DNA of 64,000 nt from SZUA-309 sp965215995 (GTDB lineage: Bacteria > Pseudomonadota > Gammaproteobacteria > Pseudomonadales > Azotimanducaceae): NCBI GenBank assembly GCA_965215995.1, contig OZ244128.1, positions 3,038,001 to 3,102,000 of the forward strand. Reading direction: 5' to 3'. The number at the start of each line of letters is the position of its first letter. Position 1 is the stretch's first letter. Below are positions 1 through 9,435 of the stretch, one piece after another. The position numbers were made by a program, and so were the translations under genes. Below the pieces are notes generated by a model. The model was not told the DNA's origin, did no database searches, and was given only the letters and a program-made list of their open reading frames with translations.

Positions 1-96
1 GCGGTGCCATCTGGGTTCTTGAGCGGCGCTGATGTCGTCGTTGAATTGATGTGTGTTCTCGAAGATGATGGGTCAGCTCGATCGTGGAGACGTCTC

Positions 97-741
97 ATGA
101 TCAACCCCGTCACTCGCCGCAACCTTATTACCGGCATTGCAACCGCAGCTCTTGCCAGCGCGGTACCCGCCTCCATCCGGAACACCGGTTTTGACCTCGA
201 TCGTTTTGTCTCCGACGTGCGCGTCGCCAACGAAGAAGACGATTCGCAGAGTGCGATAGAAGGCGTACTTAGCCGAGCGCTCGCTGACCCGAAGAGCGTT
301 TTACACGCGCTTGGAGAACCGCAATCAGTCGGGTTAACTCCGATATATCGAGGGCAGGATCTCACGATCTTAAACATCGTGTGGCCACCCTGGATGATGC
401 TTCCTGCCCACAATCATCTGATGTGGGCGACCATTGGCATCTATACGGGACGCGAAGACAACATCATTTGGACACGAGGAGCAGAAGGAAGGGTAGAAGC
501 TTCAGGCGCTGCCTCACTCTCCGAAGGGGAAGTGTTTTCTCTGCCGCATGACGCGATTCACTCCGTCACTAATCCCATACCGCGTCTGACCGCCGCCATC
601 CACATCTATGGTGGAGATTTTTTTGCCGCTGAGCGCAGCGAATGGGACCCGGAGACACTGACAGAGCACCCACAAGACTTCGAGGCGGTACAAGAGCACT
701 TTCGCGATACGTACCGCCGATTTCAAGCCGCCGAAGGTTAG
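97..741 (+). CDS. Cysteine-dioxygenase-like cupin protein
   Basis: A single-domain cupin of about 214 residues. The metal-binding signature is visible as PAHNHLMWATIGIYTG followed by a downstream HDAIHSVTN block, the pattern of small metal-dependent double-stranded beta-helix enzymes related to cysteine and 3-mercaptopropionate dioxygenases. The ATG at 97 is preceded by GTGGAGA at a suitable distance. The frame is open further upstream, but no better start is seen. The N terminus (RRNLITGIATAALASAVPAS) is mildly twin-arginine/signal-like, so export is possible. No operon partner is evident. The substrate cannot be inferred. Confidence 0.7.
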   Translation: MINPVTRRNLITGIATAALASAVPASIRNTGFDLDRFVSDVRVANEEDDSQSAIEGVLSRALADPKSVLHALGEPQSVGLTPIYRGQDLTILNIVWPPWMMLPAHNHLMWATIGIYTGREDNIIWTRGAEGRVEASGAASLSEGEVFSLPHDAIHSVTNPIPRLTAAIHIYGGDFFAAERSEWDPETLTEHPQDFEAVQEHFRDTYRRFQAAEG

Positions 742-843
742 CGGCTCGACCGTCGAGTATGTCTTGTTGGCCGAAAGCCGGTCTTCGCAGTGAGCCATCA
801 GGCGGCTGCATCCGACGCTGACCATCGCCGCGGGGGATAGCCT

Positions 844-1566
844 TTGAAAGCCAGCAAAGACGCTTTTGGCGAAATGCTGATGGCCATCCACCACGGGCAG
901 GACGCATTCGAAATCGTAGAACGGAATGACGGGTACATCGGGGTTGGCGTTGGTCGCCGGTATTTCGATGAGTTCGCCCGGTGGCTGCCACACGAGCGCC
1001 GGGCAATGCGTTACGTGAGGGGTCGGGTGCTGGATGTTGGCTGCGGTGCAGGCCGATGGCAGCTCGAGTTGGAGGCGAGAAGGCACCACGTCGTGGGAAT
1101 TGATACGTCGAGGTTGGCAGTAAAGGTGTGTCGGGAGCGCGGTGCAAAGGATGTTCGTCTTCAGTCAATCACTCAGGTATCTCGTGAGCTTGGGGAGTTC
1201 GACACCATCCTGATGATGGGAAACAACTTCGGCCTCTTTGGAAATGAGCAGCGAGCCAAGTGGCTGCTAAGAAGATTCAAAAACCTAACGAGCGATTCTG
1301 GTCGAATCGTCGCTGCATCGAGCGATCCACTTGAAACCGACAATCCGGTCCATCGGGCTTATCATCGCAATAACCGCAAGCTAGGACGGATGCCTGGGCA
1401 AACTCGTATCCGTGTTCGTTACTCGATTCACAGATCAGACTGGTTTGACTATCTGCTCGCTTCCCAACAAGACGCCATGAATCTGCTACGCGGGACAGGA
1501 TGGCACATAGACAAAATCGTCGATGTTGGCACGCCGCATTACGCAATGGTCCTTGAGAAGGGCTGA
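844..1566 (+). CDS. Class I SAM-dependent methyltransferase
   Basis: About 240 residues with the Rossmann motif I VLDVGCGAGRWQLELE and the acidic motif II end VVGIDTS, so it binds S-adenosylmethionine. The later block TILMMGNNFGLF fits motif IV of this fold. The start is probably TTG at 844, because GGGGGAT lies 6-7 bases upstream. An ATG ten codons later lacks a ribosome site. The substrate is unknown, since the C-terminal half carries no family-specific signature I recognise. It converges with the dioxygenase gene on the other strand. Confidence 0.75.
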   Translation: MKASKDAFGEMLMAIHHGQDAFEIVERNDGYIGVGVGRRYFDEFARWLPHERRAMRYVRGRVLDVGCGAGRWQLELEARRHHVVGIDTSRLAVKVCRERGAKDVRLQSITQVSRELGEFDTILMMGNNFGLFGNEQRAKWLLRRFKNLTSDSGRIVAASSDPLETDNPVHRAYHRNNRKLGRMPGQTRIRVRYSIHRSDWFDYLLASQQDAMNLLRGTGWHIDKIVDVGTPHYAMVLEKG

Positions 1567-1651
1567 TAACGACCGGGCAAAGGTGTCCAACACGACCACA
1601 AGCGCGTATACCCACCTAGGGTAGTACGGGTAAAGATACCGCATGCGACTA

Positions 1652-2656
1652 TCACCCGAACGTGGAGGCCAGAAACCGGAGCAGCAATCGCCCGTTCTCA
1701 TCTGAGTAAGAGCCCTCGCTGGCGTCTGAAAACGCGCTTCGAGCGTGCAGTGTCAGATGATTATTCAGCACCAGCAGTTCGCCCGGTTCGAGTCTTATTT
1801 CCAGCGACATCTCGTCTCTCTCCGCGATCTCCTCGTAGGCATCGTAGAGCTGCAGGCGCTCCTCACTCAGCTCAACGCCTTCGTGTCGGGTAACGGAACG
1901 GAAGTAGTCTGCCAGATAGAGCGTGCTTAGATTCTCTCCCGTCCAGCAGGACGGCACGATCTCAGCCCAGGGAAGTGCATCCTTCGGTTGCTCATTGCGC
2001 AGATCGAATGGTGCAGGCAAGAACAGCATATTGGCCAGCTCCGGTGCCTCCTCACGCAGAATCTCGAACACACGCTGAGAACTGACGACCTTGTTCACAC
2101 CACCGGTAGCTGCTGTCCGAAGGCACAGAAGGCCTACTCGGTCGGCTGCGTCTGCGTGCAGCCGGAACTCACGGTTGGTTGCATAGTTGCGTACAAAGGG
2201 ATCTTCAGCCGACGTGCCAAAGTTCCGGATTTCTCCGATCACATCACCGGCGGGGTTCTGCACCCCGAGATCGCCGAACTGCCACCCAAGCCAGGCAGTC
2301 AGGAACTTAAGACGGTCAAGAGGAATCTCAGCTACCGGAAAACCGCGAACCAGGACAACACCCGGGCCGTGATCGACAGACGACCGCCAGCGATGTGCTG
2401 CGTGCTGGAGGAGAGGAAGATCCATCGCCACCAATCTTAGATGTTCTCGGCTCACTGCCAGCGCGGCCATGGATTCCAGTGCGCTACGCAGTTCATCCAC
2501 TTCTGCAGGCGTCAATTCGAAGCACCAACCTTCTTGCGCTTCAAGCTCATCCAGAGACCAGCTTCCAGGAAGCCGGCCCGCAGGTGGCATGCCTTCGTCA
2601 CGCCGGCTGAGGTAGTGGACGGATTGCTCCGCGCTCTCGAGCACACGACGATTCAT
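1652..2656 (-). CDS. TauD/TfdA-family Fe(II)/2-oxoglutarate dioxygenase
   Basis: About 334 residues. The facial triad is visible as the HADAAD block (HxD) and the distal histidine in LTLHARSAF. A following arginine in GRLLLRF would bind the 2-oxoglutarate carboxylate, as in TauD/TfdA oxygenases. Such enzymes hydroxylate small carboxylated substrates in the cytoplasm. It is the last gene of the leftward arm of the catabolic locus and begins just after the TetR gene. I chose ATG at 2656, but an in-frame TTG at 2671 is possible, and neither has a strong ribosome site. The real substrate is unknown. Confidence 0.78.
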   Translation of the reverse strand: MNRRVLESAEQSVHYLSRRDEGMPPAGRLPGSWSLDELEAQEGWCFELTPAEVDELRSALESMAALAVSREHLRLVAMDLPLLQHAAHRWRSSVDHGPGVVLVRGFPVAEIPLDRLKFLTAWLGWQFGDLGVQNPAGDVIGEIRNFGTSAEDPFVRNYATNREFRLHADAADRVGLLCLRTAATGGVNKVVSSQRVFEILREEAPELANMLFLPAPFDLRNEQPKDALPWAEIVPSCWTGENLSTLYLADYFRSVTRHEGVELSEERLQLYDAYEEIAERDEMSLEIRLEPGELLVLNNHLTLHARSAFSDASEGSYSDENGRLLLRFLASTFG

Positions 2657-2686
2657 AGTGGGCTCAGCCAACTGGTACTCACGCGA

Positions 2687-3316
2687 TCAATCCGATGGTT
2701 TCAGCGGGAGGATTCCACGTTGAATCAGACTTGTGTACGCACGATACCTGCGCTGCCATAGATCCTCTTCGAATCCGGAGCGCCCAAGGACGTTCTTGAT
2801 GTAAGGGTCCATGAGTAGCGTTCCCGTCTCCAGAAAGATGAACAGAAACGGCAACCACAACCGGTCAACGTCATCCCGAATCAGCCCGCGAGCGTCGAGC
2901 TTGTCTATCGAGGCGCGTACCATGTCGAAGTAGCGCTTGAACAGGCGGGCACCCCACTCTGTCTCTTCCAGCAATGCGCGCCGGAAATAGCCGGAAAACA
3001 CCGGCCACTCATCTGCTATCCCCGCTACCCATTCATCAACTGACGTCAGGTACTCCGAGGACGACCGGGATTCGTTCTCCGCCTGATCGACGTAGAATTT
3101 CTCAAACTGCTCGAGAAAATAGGCATCAACCGCTTGCCGAAGCCCATCCTTGGAACCGTAGTGATGGTTTATCAATCCAACCGATACGTCTGCTTCAGCT
3201 GCGATGTCTCGAGTCGTCACCCCATCGAACCCATTCTCGGCAAACAACCGCATCGCGCAGATCAGAATTCTGTCCTTACCCGAACTTCCGACGAGCTCGA
3301 GCTTTCCGTCAGTCAT
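2687..3316 (-). CDS. TetR-family transcriptional regulator
   Basis: About 209 residues with an N-terminal helix-turn-helix: ILICAMRLFAENGFDGVTT, then DIAAEADVSVGLINHHYGSK, the diagnostic TetR pattern. The C-terminal ligand domain is not assignable. The ATG at 3316 has GGAGG seven bases upstream and overlaps the stop of the MaoC-like gene by 8 bases, so the two are translationally coupled. Its position inside the leftward operon suggests it controls this locus in response to a substrate or CoA intermediate. The palindrome at 6491-6506 is a candidate operator (inference). Confidence 0.85.
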   Translation of the reverse strand: MTDGKLELVGSSGKDRILICAMRLFAENGFDGVTTRDIAAEADVSVGLINHHYGSKDGLRQAVDAYFLEQFEKFYVDQAENESRSSSEYLTSVDEWVAGIADEWPVFSGYFRRALLEETEWGARLFKRYFDMVRASIDKLDARGLIRDDVDRLWLPFLFIFLETGTLLMDPYIKNVLGRSGFEEDLWQRRYRAYTSLIQRGILPLKPSD

Positions 3317-4199
3317 GCCGCAAACCTCCAAAGCAGAGAAAGCCGTCTTTGATAGCCACCTCGCCCCGGGCATTCGTGACTGTGAACAAAGCCGTGCCAT
3401 CATCCGCCAAAGTTGCTTCCAGGCGCAATGAGTCCGGCACCAGCACCATCCCGCTGAACCGGCAACCCAGCCGCCGCACGCCTGATGCGTCCCCATCCAG
3501 CAGGCTCGTTACGAGCGTTGATACCGCCAGCGCCAACGTTGCCGTTCCGTGCAGGATGATGTCCGGCAAGCCGGCAGCGAGCGCAACGGCTCTGTCCGTG
3601 TGGATCGGATTGAAGATCCGAGCGCATTCCGTGTACACGTGGGCTGCACCTGCGGGCACTTCGATCTGAGCACTGAGTCGTCGCCCACAGGTATCCCCGC
3701 GTCTCTGACGACTGACCACCGGTGATTCCGGCGCGCTCGCGACCGGTAGCTCCTGCCCTTCCACAGCCACACCCCGATACAACCCCTGCTGCCAGGTCTG
3801 CGCGACTGGCTCGCCACGTGCGTTTTTTGTATCGAACCTTGTGGTCTGCAGCGCCCCCACCGACACCTCCACCAGGTCAACCACGGTTGCGACCGTGGTC
3901 AGTGATTGACCCGGCTCGATGGCACGGAACAAGTGTAGATCGTGACTCGCGTGCACGCCTCGGGCACGCTCTTCAGGCGTGGCTGATGCATATCCGTCCA
4001 GCGCTGCCAGGCTGAGATTCGCCGGCCACTCGAGACACACAGGAAAAACCGGATGAGCGGTGATCCGGCCCGCTGCAGTGTCCATGAATGGTCTCCGGCA
4101 ATCGCCGAGCCCGGCCGCATACGCCATGAGCCACCGGGCGTCCACCTCATGCTCAACTGGTGCTGTTGACTGACCAATCAGCGTTGCGGACAGGGGCAT
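3309..4199 (-). CDS. MaoC-like / FAS1-type dehydratase (two hot-dog domains)
   Basis: About 296 residues. The C-terminal half carries a hydratase-2/MaoC signature, ARIFNPIHTDRAVA followed by LPDIILHGTATLALAV, with Asn and His in the usual catalytic context. The N-terminal half resembles a degenerate dehydratase_N hot-dog. Such proteins hydrate or dehydrate enoyl-CoA thioesters, which fits the acyl-CoA ligase encoded on the facing arm. GGAGG stands about 8 bases before the ATG at 4199. It lies between the TonB receptor and TetR genes with short gaps, so one operon is likely. Confidence 0.75.
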   Translation of the reverse strand: MPLSATLIGQSTAPVEHEVDARWLMAYAAGLGDCRRPFMDTAAGRITAHPVFPVCLEWPANLSLAALDGYASATPEERARGVHASHDLHLFRAIEPGQSLTTVATVVDLVEVSVGALQTTRFDTKNARGEPVAQTWQQGLYRGVAVEGQELPVASAPESPVVSRQRRGDTCGRRLSAQIEVPAGAAHVYTECARIFNPIHTDRAVALAAGLPDIILHGTATLALAVSTLVTSLLDGDASGVRRLGCRFSGMVLVPDSLRLEATLADDGTALFTVTNARGEVAIKDGFLCFGGLRHD

Positions 4200-4210
4200 G
4201 GAGTTACCTC

Positions 4211-6349
4211 CTACTCGAAGTTGAGTTGCAACTGCAGCCCGATGCGCCGAGGGTAAGCTGCGTTGTAGATCGTCGGCGATCGCGACACCGAGCCAAGATC
4301 GTTCAACAGATTGGCACCGAACAGGTAGAGTTCCCAGCGATCTCCCTGAACACCGAAGCGAACTTCCACATCTTCCAGTGTGCCGGAGTAGACACCCGAA
4401 CGGAGATCCCGCTGCTTGTCACGAAACGAGTAGCGACCAAACGCGTAGCCATTCAAACCACTGGAGCCCAGCGGCAAAGTGTAGGTAGCCTGGATACTAC
4501 GTGTGCTCTCAGGTACGCCGGGCAACGGTTCGCCTTCGTCAGCATACGGCGCCACCGCCGTCAGTGCCGGGTCCACATCGCTGAACTCGGCACTGTTGAA
4601 GTTTGCGTTGCCGGAGATGGACAGCCTGTCTGTGGCCAGCCAGCTGAACCCGAAATCGATACCGTAAATCTCAGCATCACCGCCATTGACCACCGAGACG
4701 AGCAGCGGATTGATATAGAAAGGCACCTGAATGTCGGTCCAGTCTGTGTAGTAAATCGCCGCATCGAGGATGAACATCCCGTCCGCAAACTGCCATTTGG
4801 TGCCCAACTCGTAGTTCCACAGCTCATCCGGATCGATGATCTCGTTTGACGGAATCCCCACCATCTGACCCAGTTGAGCCTGCGTGATGGTCTGCACCGT
4901 CCCACTGCGGAACCCTTTGGCGATGTTGAGATAAAGGAGACCGTCCTCAGTAGCGTGCCACGCTAGGTTGAATCTCGGGTTGACGGAGTCGAAGGTGTCT
5001 CCACCCGAGGTCTCCTCCATGGTCAGCAGATCGATGCCGTCTCGATTTCGGTCATCTTCGAAGTAGCGCAATCCGACGGTCGCAACCAGTCGATCTTCCA
5101 GGAAACGATAGGCACCCTCTCCATAGATCGACCAGGACTTGGTGTCGATCACCCCCTCGCTGACGAGCACTGGAAAGGGAATGTCCGGGTAACCCAGATC
5201 GAGCGACGAGTCGATGCTCGCGTCGCGAAAGTAGCCTCCTACAATCCAGTCGAACTTGCCTACAGAGGTAGAAACCAGTCGTAATTCCTGCGTAAAGGAG
5301 TCCGTCTGGAAGTCGCTGTCGTTTACGAACGGGAAGCCGATGCCCACATCGAATCCCAAGTCGAAGTCCAGCTCGTGCTCAAGATAGGTGGTACCGCTTT
5401 CCAGTCGACCGATCCCTGTTTCCCAGGCGATGAACATGGAGTAGTAGTCCGCATTGGTGTCTGTGTACCCCACGTGTCCACCAGAGTTGATGGTCGGGGG
5501 ATCCAAGCTGGTGAGTTGATTTGAAAAATCGTAGTCGTTCGAGATGTTCCAGTAGCTCAAGGTGACATCCAGATCATCCGTGGGCATCCACTTGGCCTTC
5601 ACCCGCACGTTGGAGCCTTTGTAGTCATTGATGTCATTCCCGTGGGCCTCGTCGTCAGCAAATCCGGATAGCTCCTCCTGACTGCCGCTCACACGGATCC
5701 CGAAGGTATCCGTCGCGATGGGAACGTTGACGGCACCGCCAATGGCGTAGTTGCTGCCCCCACCTGACGTGTCCGAGACCTCGCCATTCACCTTCAAGCC
5801 GAAGTCGTTCGGATTCGGATCTTTGGTGATGACCTTGATCGTGCCACCCATCGACCCCTGGCCATAGAGGGTGCCGGAGGGGCCATGCAGCACTTCCACC
5901 CGCTCCAGATCCACCAGCCGTGCCGGAGGTGTCAGCTGCAGGTTGGGCACGCTGAACGGAACCTCATCTATGTAGTAGCCGACAGTCGCATCCCCGACAG
6001 TCCCTGATGAAACGCCTCTGAGCTGCATGGTTTCGAACCCGGGCGCAATCATGGAAACCACCGATGAGCCCGGCACCTCATGAACGATATCCGTGAAATC
6101 GGTGGCCGCACTCCGCTCCAGCTCTTCGCCAAGCAACGCCTGAATCGCTTGAGGCACTTCACTCAGGTTTTGCTCCCGCCGCTGCGCGGTCACAACAACT
6201 TCCTCGATCAGCGCCGAATCTTCCGCCAGGACGAAGGACGGCCAGCCGAGCATCGCGACCAACCCAAGAACAACTGTGCATCTGTTTAGCAGACTAAAAC
6301 GACTGAAGGCCGCTGGTTCTATCCTAAATATCTGTCTATTTACTGACAT
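4211..6349 (-). CDS. TonB-dependent outer-membrane receptor
   Basis: 712 residues. After a signal peptide (about residues 25-43, ending VLAED) comes a TonB box-like segment EEVVVTAQRREQNLSEVPQA, then a plug domain with LERVEVLHGPSGTLYGQGSMGG. A long beta-barrel follows, ending in RRIGLQLQLNFE with the terminal aromatic-rich strand expected for BAM insertion. Receptors of this subtype, common in sterol-, terpenoid- and aromatic-degrading proteobacteria, import bulky substrates across the outer membrane. It is first in the leftward operon, divergent from the MFS gene, so the pair probably covers outer- and inner-membrane uptake of the same compound (inference). Confidence 0.92.
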   Translation of the reverse strand: MSVNRQIFRIEPAAFSRFSLLNRCTVVLGLVAMLGWPSFVLAEDSALIEEVVVTAQRREQNLSEVPQAIQALLGEELERSAATDFTDIVHEVPGSSVVSMIAPGFETMQLRGVSSGTVGDATVGYYIDEVPFSVPNLQLTPPARLVDLERVEVLHGPSGTLYGQGSMGGTIKVITKDPNPNDFGLKVNGEVSDTSGGGSNYAIGGAVNVPIATDTFGIRVSGSQEELSGFADDEAHGNDINDYKGSNVRVKAKWMPTDDLDVTLSYWNISNDYDFSNQLTSLDPPTINSGGHVGYTDTNADYYSMFIAWETGIGRLESGTTYLEHELDFDLGFDVGIGFPFVNDSDFQTDSFTQELRLVSTSVGKFDWIVGGYFRDASIDSSLDLGYPDIPFPVLVSEGVIDTKSWSIYGEGAYRFLEDRLVATVGLRYFEDDRNRDGIDLLTMEETSGGDTFDSVNPRFNLAWHATEDGLLYLNIAKGFRSGTVQTITQAQLGQMVGIPSNEIIDPDELWNYELGTKWQFADGMFILDAAIYYTDWTDIQVPFYINPLLVSVVNGGDAEIYGIDFGFSWLATDRLSISGNANFNSAEFSDVDPALTAVAPYADEGEPLPGVPESTRSIQATYTLPLGSSGLNGYAFGRYSFRDKQRDLRSGVYSGTLEDVEVRFGVQGDRWELYLFGANLLNDLGSVSRSPTIYNAAYPRRIGLQLQLNFE

Positions 6350-6550
6350 ATCTCTCTATCCCCATCATGAAACAGAAATATCTTCTGCGTTGGGTATTAA
6401 GCATTTGTTCAGTATTTATTTCAAGCCCATCGAATTTCAGGTGATGAAACCCGGAGATGCCTGCTTATTGTGGGCGAAACTAAACAAATGTTCACTTTCG
6501 AGTGAAAGCGGATTATGCTGGTTAGTAACTGAGCGCTTCTTCGATTCGTT
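6350..6550. promoter_or_regulatory. Divergent promoter region of the catabolic locus
   Basis: A 201-bp A/T-richer gap between the TonB receptor gene (leftward) and the MFS gene (rightward). It must hold both promoters. At 6491-6506 there is a perfect inverted repeat TTCACT-TTCG-AGTGAA, about 45 bp upstream of the MFS start codon, of a size typical for a TetR-family operator. No clear consensus -35/-10 pair stands out. Assignment to the TetR at 2687-3316 is inference. Confidence 0.5.
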
Positions 6551-7837
6551 ATGGCCACTCTCAGCCCAACTGGGCTAGCAGCCTCTCAACGCACTCGATC
6601 CCGGGCAGGATTTACGCTGGGTGTGCTGGCAGTTGTTTACGCGTTCAACTACATCGACCGACAACTCATCATCATCCTGCAGGAGTCGATCAAGGCGGAT
6701 CTGGGCTTTGCTGACTGGCAGCTGGGGCTTCTGTCCGGCTTTGCTTTCGCCATCTTCTACTCACTGCTCGGCGTCCCCATTGCCCGCTACGCGGATAGGT
6801 CTAATCGTCGAAACGTCATCTCCATGGCGGTCGCCGTCTGGTCACTCATGACAGCTCTTTGCGGTGCCATTGGAAACTTCTGGCAGATGTTTCTAGTTCG
6901 GATAGGAGTCGGGGTGGGCGAGGCTGGCTGCAGCCCCCCGGCGCATTCAATGATCTCCGATCTATTCCCTGCAGATCGTCGCGCTACGGCTATGTCCACG
7001 TACAACCTCGGCGTCTATCTGGGCGTGCTGGTGGGCTTCCTGGCAGGCGGCTGGCTCAACGAGGTTGTTGGCTGGCGATTGGCCTTCATCCTCGTGGGTG
7101 CGCCTGGGATTCTGCTCGCCCTCTTTGTCTGGATTGCCGTACCAGAACCAGCCCGAGGGGGAGATCAACCCATGGGCAATCAACCCTCGATGGTTGCAGT
7201 CCTGCACCTGCTGTGGCAGCGGAAAACCTTCCGCCATCTGGCAATGGCGGCAGGGCTTCATGCCTTCGTTGGCTATGGTGCAGGAAACTGGGGACCTTCG
7301 TTCTTCATCCGTTCACACGGCGTCGGAACGGCTGAGCTTGCACTCTGGATCGCACCCATCGCAGCCTTCGCAGGTGCCGCCGGTGCTCTTGCTGGCGGCT
7401 ACTTCTGCGATCGGCTCGGACGGCGAGATGTCAGATGGAACATCTGGCTGCCGGCTGCGGCCATTCTGATCTCCGTGCCGTTTTCGCTACTGGTATACAC
7501 GCTGGGGCGATTCGAAACCGCGATCATCACGTCCATCGTGCCAATCATACTGGGAGCCACATACCTGGGACCGATGATCGCTGTAACCCATGGATTGGTT
7601 GGTGCCCGCATGCGTGCCGTCGCATCCAGCGTACTGTTGCTGGTGCTCAATCTGGTAGGTATGGGGCTCGGCCCGTGGTTCACCGGCTTGCTGAGCGATC
7701 TCCTCTATCCCCAGTACGGGAGCGAGAGCCTGCGTTGGGCATTGATGATTGTGATTCTCGCCAACGCCTGGTGCGCCATCCACTACTTTCTGGCCGCTAG
7801 AACCCTGAAAAGCGATCTGGCCCAAGCACCAGAATAG
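6551..7837 (+). CDS. MFS transporter, Spinster-like
   Basis: 428 residues with about twelve hydrophobic segments. The N terminus has YAFNYIDRQLIIILQESIK, and the first cytoplasmic loop has the MFS motif VPIARYADRSNRRNVI. The segment GVGEAGCSPPAHSMISDLF is typical of the Spinster-like branch found beside catabolic genes in proteobacteria. It probably moves the locus substrate, an organic acid or lipid-like molecule, across the inner membrane. It heads the rightward arm; the CoA ligase starts 16 bases after its stop. No strong ribosome site precedes the ATG at 6551. Confidence 0.88.
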   Translation: MATLSPTGLAASQRTRSRAGFTLGVLAVVYAFNYIDRQLIIILQESIKADLGFADWQLGLLSGFAFAIFYSLLGVPIARYADRSNRRNVISMAVAVWSLMTALCGAIGNFWQMFLVRIGVGVGEAGCSPPAHSMISDLFPADRRATAMSTYNLGVYLGVLVGFLAGGWLNEVVGWRLAFILVGAPGILLALFVWIAVPEPARGGDQPMGNQPSMVAVLHLLWQRKTFRHLAMAAGLHAFVGYGAGNWGPSFFIRSHGVGTAELALWIAPIAAFAGAAGALAGGYFCDRLGRRDVRWNIWLPAAAILISVPFSLLVYTLGRFETAIITSIVPIILGATYLGPMIAVTHGLVGARMRAVASSVLLLVLNLVGMGLGPWFTGLLSDLLYPQYGSESLRWALMIVILANAWCAIHYFLAARTLKSDLAQAPE

Positions 7838-7853
7838 GATCAAAGGAACCACC

Positions 7854-9407
7854 GTGACTGAAAAAGTAATCTACGATCTCGTCTGCAAACATGCCGTCGA
7901 ATCTCCCGACAAGATTTCCGTGGTGGCTGATGAGCGACGGCTGTCATTCGGAGAGCTAAGAGAGCTTGTCGATGACTATGCCAAAGCGCTGATTGCGAGC
8001 GGCATAGAACATGGCGATCGCGTAGCCACCTTGTCGCCACCGAGCCTGGACTTCTGGCTGACCTACCTGGCCACGGTTTCCATCGGTGCTATCTGGCACG
8101 GTATCAACCCCGTCTATCGCGAGCGTGAGTTCGCTTACCTGCTGGAAGATGCCAAGCCGAATCTGGTGTTCGTACGATCTCCATTTGACGATCGCAACTA
8201 CGATGAAGAGCTACAGTCGGTTCCGAACGAGGTCGGGCAGTTCGTAACGATCGGCCAGCCGCAAGATCGAGCAATCGGCATCGTAGAGTTTCTCGATCGT
8301 GCAGCGAAGGTGAGCGACTCGGATCTGGCTGCAGCGCGCGCCGCTGTCGCGCCGGAAGACACGGCGGTGATCGTCTACACGTCCGGCACCACCGGTCAGC
8401 CCAAAGGCGCAATGTTGTCCCAGGGTACGATCACCGCATCAGCGTTGGCCAACGCCGCGTGGATGGGAGATCGGCTGGACAGCACGGTGTGTGCGGCACC
8501 GACCAACCATGTCGGCGCTCTGAACAACGTGTGCATGAACGTGTTCGCGGCTGGCGGACGCATCATCTTCTATCACAAGGTTGACATAGAAGCGCTGGGC
8601 CGGATCCGGGAGCAGGAACGGCCCACCTACCTGGTATCGTCACCAACCGGCTTCATGATAACGATGAGCCTGCCGGGATTCGCTCCCGAGCGCCTGGATC
8701 ACACGAAACTTATCGTCTGCGGCGGTGCTACAACACCCCTCAACATACTCAAAGTCTGGGCCCGGGTCGGATGCCCAATCTCGTCAGTGTACGGCCAGAC
8801 TGAAACCTGCGGAATCATCACCCGTACCGACCTCGATGCGCAGCTCGAAACCGTTGCGGAGACCATCGGGAAACCTCTACCGGGCTGTGTAGTGCGCGTG
8901 GCCCACGAGGACGGAACTCCATGTGGAATCGGTGAAACCGGGGAGCTGCAGTTCAGGGGTCCCTACGTGATGTCAGGATATTTCAACCGTCCGGAAGCCA
9001 CTGCGGAGGCGTTCACCGAGGATGGTTACCTCCGCACCGGGGATGTGGGGTACCAACGTGAGGATGGCAACCTGGTGTTCGTCGGCCGTATCAAGGAGAT
9101 GTTCAAATCGGGCGGCTACAACGTCTACCCGCTGGAAATCGAGCAGGCCATCTCCGAGCACGAAGCCGTGTTGCTCTGCGCCGTGCTTCCGATACCCCAC
9201 GATCTGTATCAGGAAGTGGGGCACGCCTTTGTGATGACCAAACCCGGTCATCACGTGACCGTGGAAGAGCTGCGCCTGTTTCTGAAGGAGCGCATTGCCA
9301 ACTATAAGGTGCCCAAGACCTTCACGATCGCGCCAGAGCTACCGCTTCTTCCCAATGGAAAGGTCGACAAACAACTGCTGGCAGCGCGCTTGAAGAAGGT
9401 GGCCTAA
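7854..9407 (+). CDS. AMP-dependent acyl-CoA synthetase/ligase
   Basis: 517 residues with the ANL superfamily core motifs: the P-loop VIVYTSGTTGQPKGAML, the A5 motif VYGQTETCG, the A7 TGDVGYQRED and the A8-A10 region ending PLLPNGKVDKQLL with the catalytic lysine. It would activate a carboxylic acid to its CoA thioester using ATP. The GTG start at 7854 has AAAGGA upstream. Its place between the transporter and a hydrolase, opposite a MaoC hydratase, supports CoA-dependent breakdown of an imported acid. The substrate is not predictable from sequence alone. Confidence 0.9.
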   Translation: MTEKVIYDLVCKHAVESPDKISVVADERRLSFGELRELVDDYAKALIASGIEHGDRVATLSPPSLDFWLTYLATVSIGAIWHGINPVYREREFAYLLEDAKPNLVFVRSPFDDRNYDEELQSVPNEVGQFVTIGQPQDRAIGIVEFLDRAAKVSDSDLAAARAAVAPEDTAVIVYTSGTTGQPKGAMLSQGTITASALANAAWMGDRLDSTVCAAPTNHVGALNNVCMNVFAAGGRIIFYHKVDIEALGRIREQERPTYLVSSPTGFMITMSLPGFAPERLDHTKLIVCGGATTPLNILKVWARVGCPISSVYGQTETCGIITRTDLDAQLETVAETIGKPLPGCVVRVAHEDGTPCGIGETGELQFRGPYVMSGYFNRPEATAEAFTEDGYLRTGDVGYQREDGNLVFVGRIKEMFKSGGYNVYPLEIEQAISEHEAVLLCAVLPIPHDLYQEVGHAFVMTKPGHHVTVEELRLFLKERIANYKVPKTFTIAPELPLLPNGKVDKQLLAARLKKVA

Positions 9408-9435
9408 GACAAGCCAGCAAAACAGGAGATGTCTA

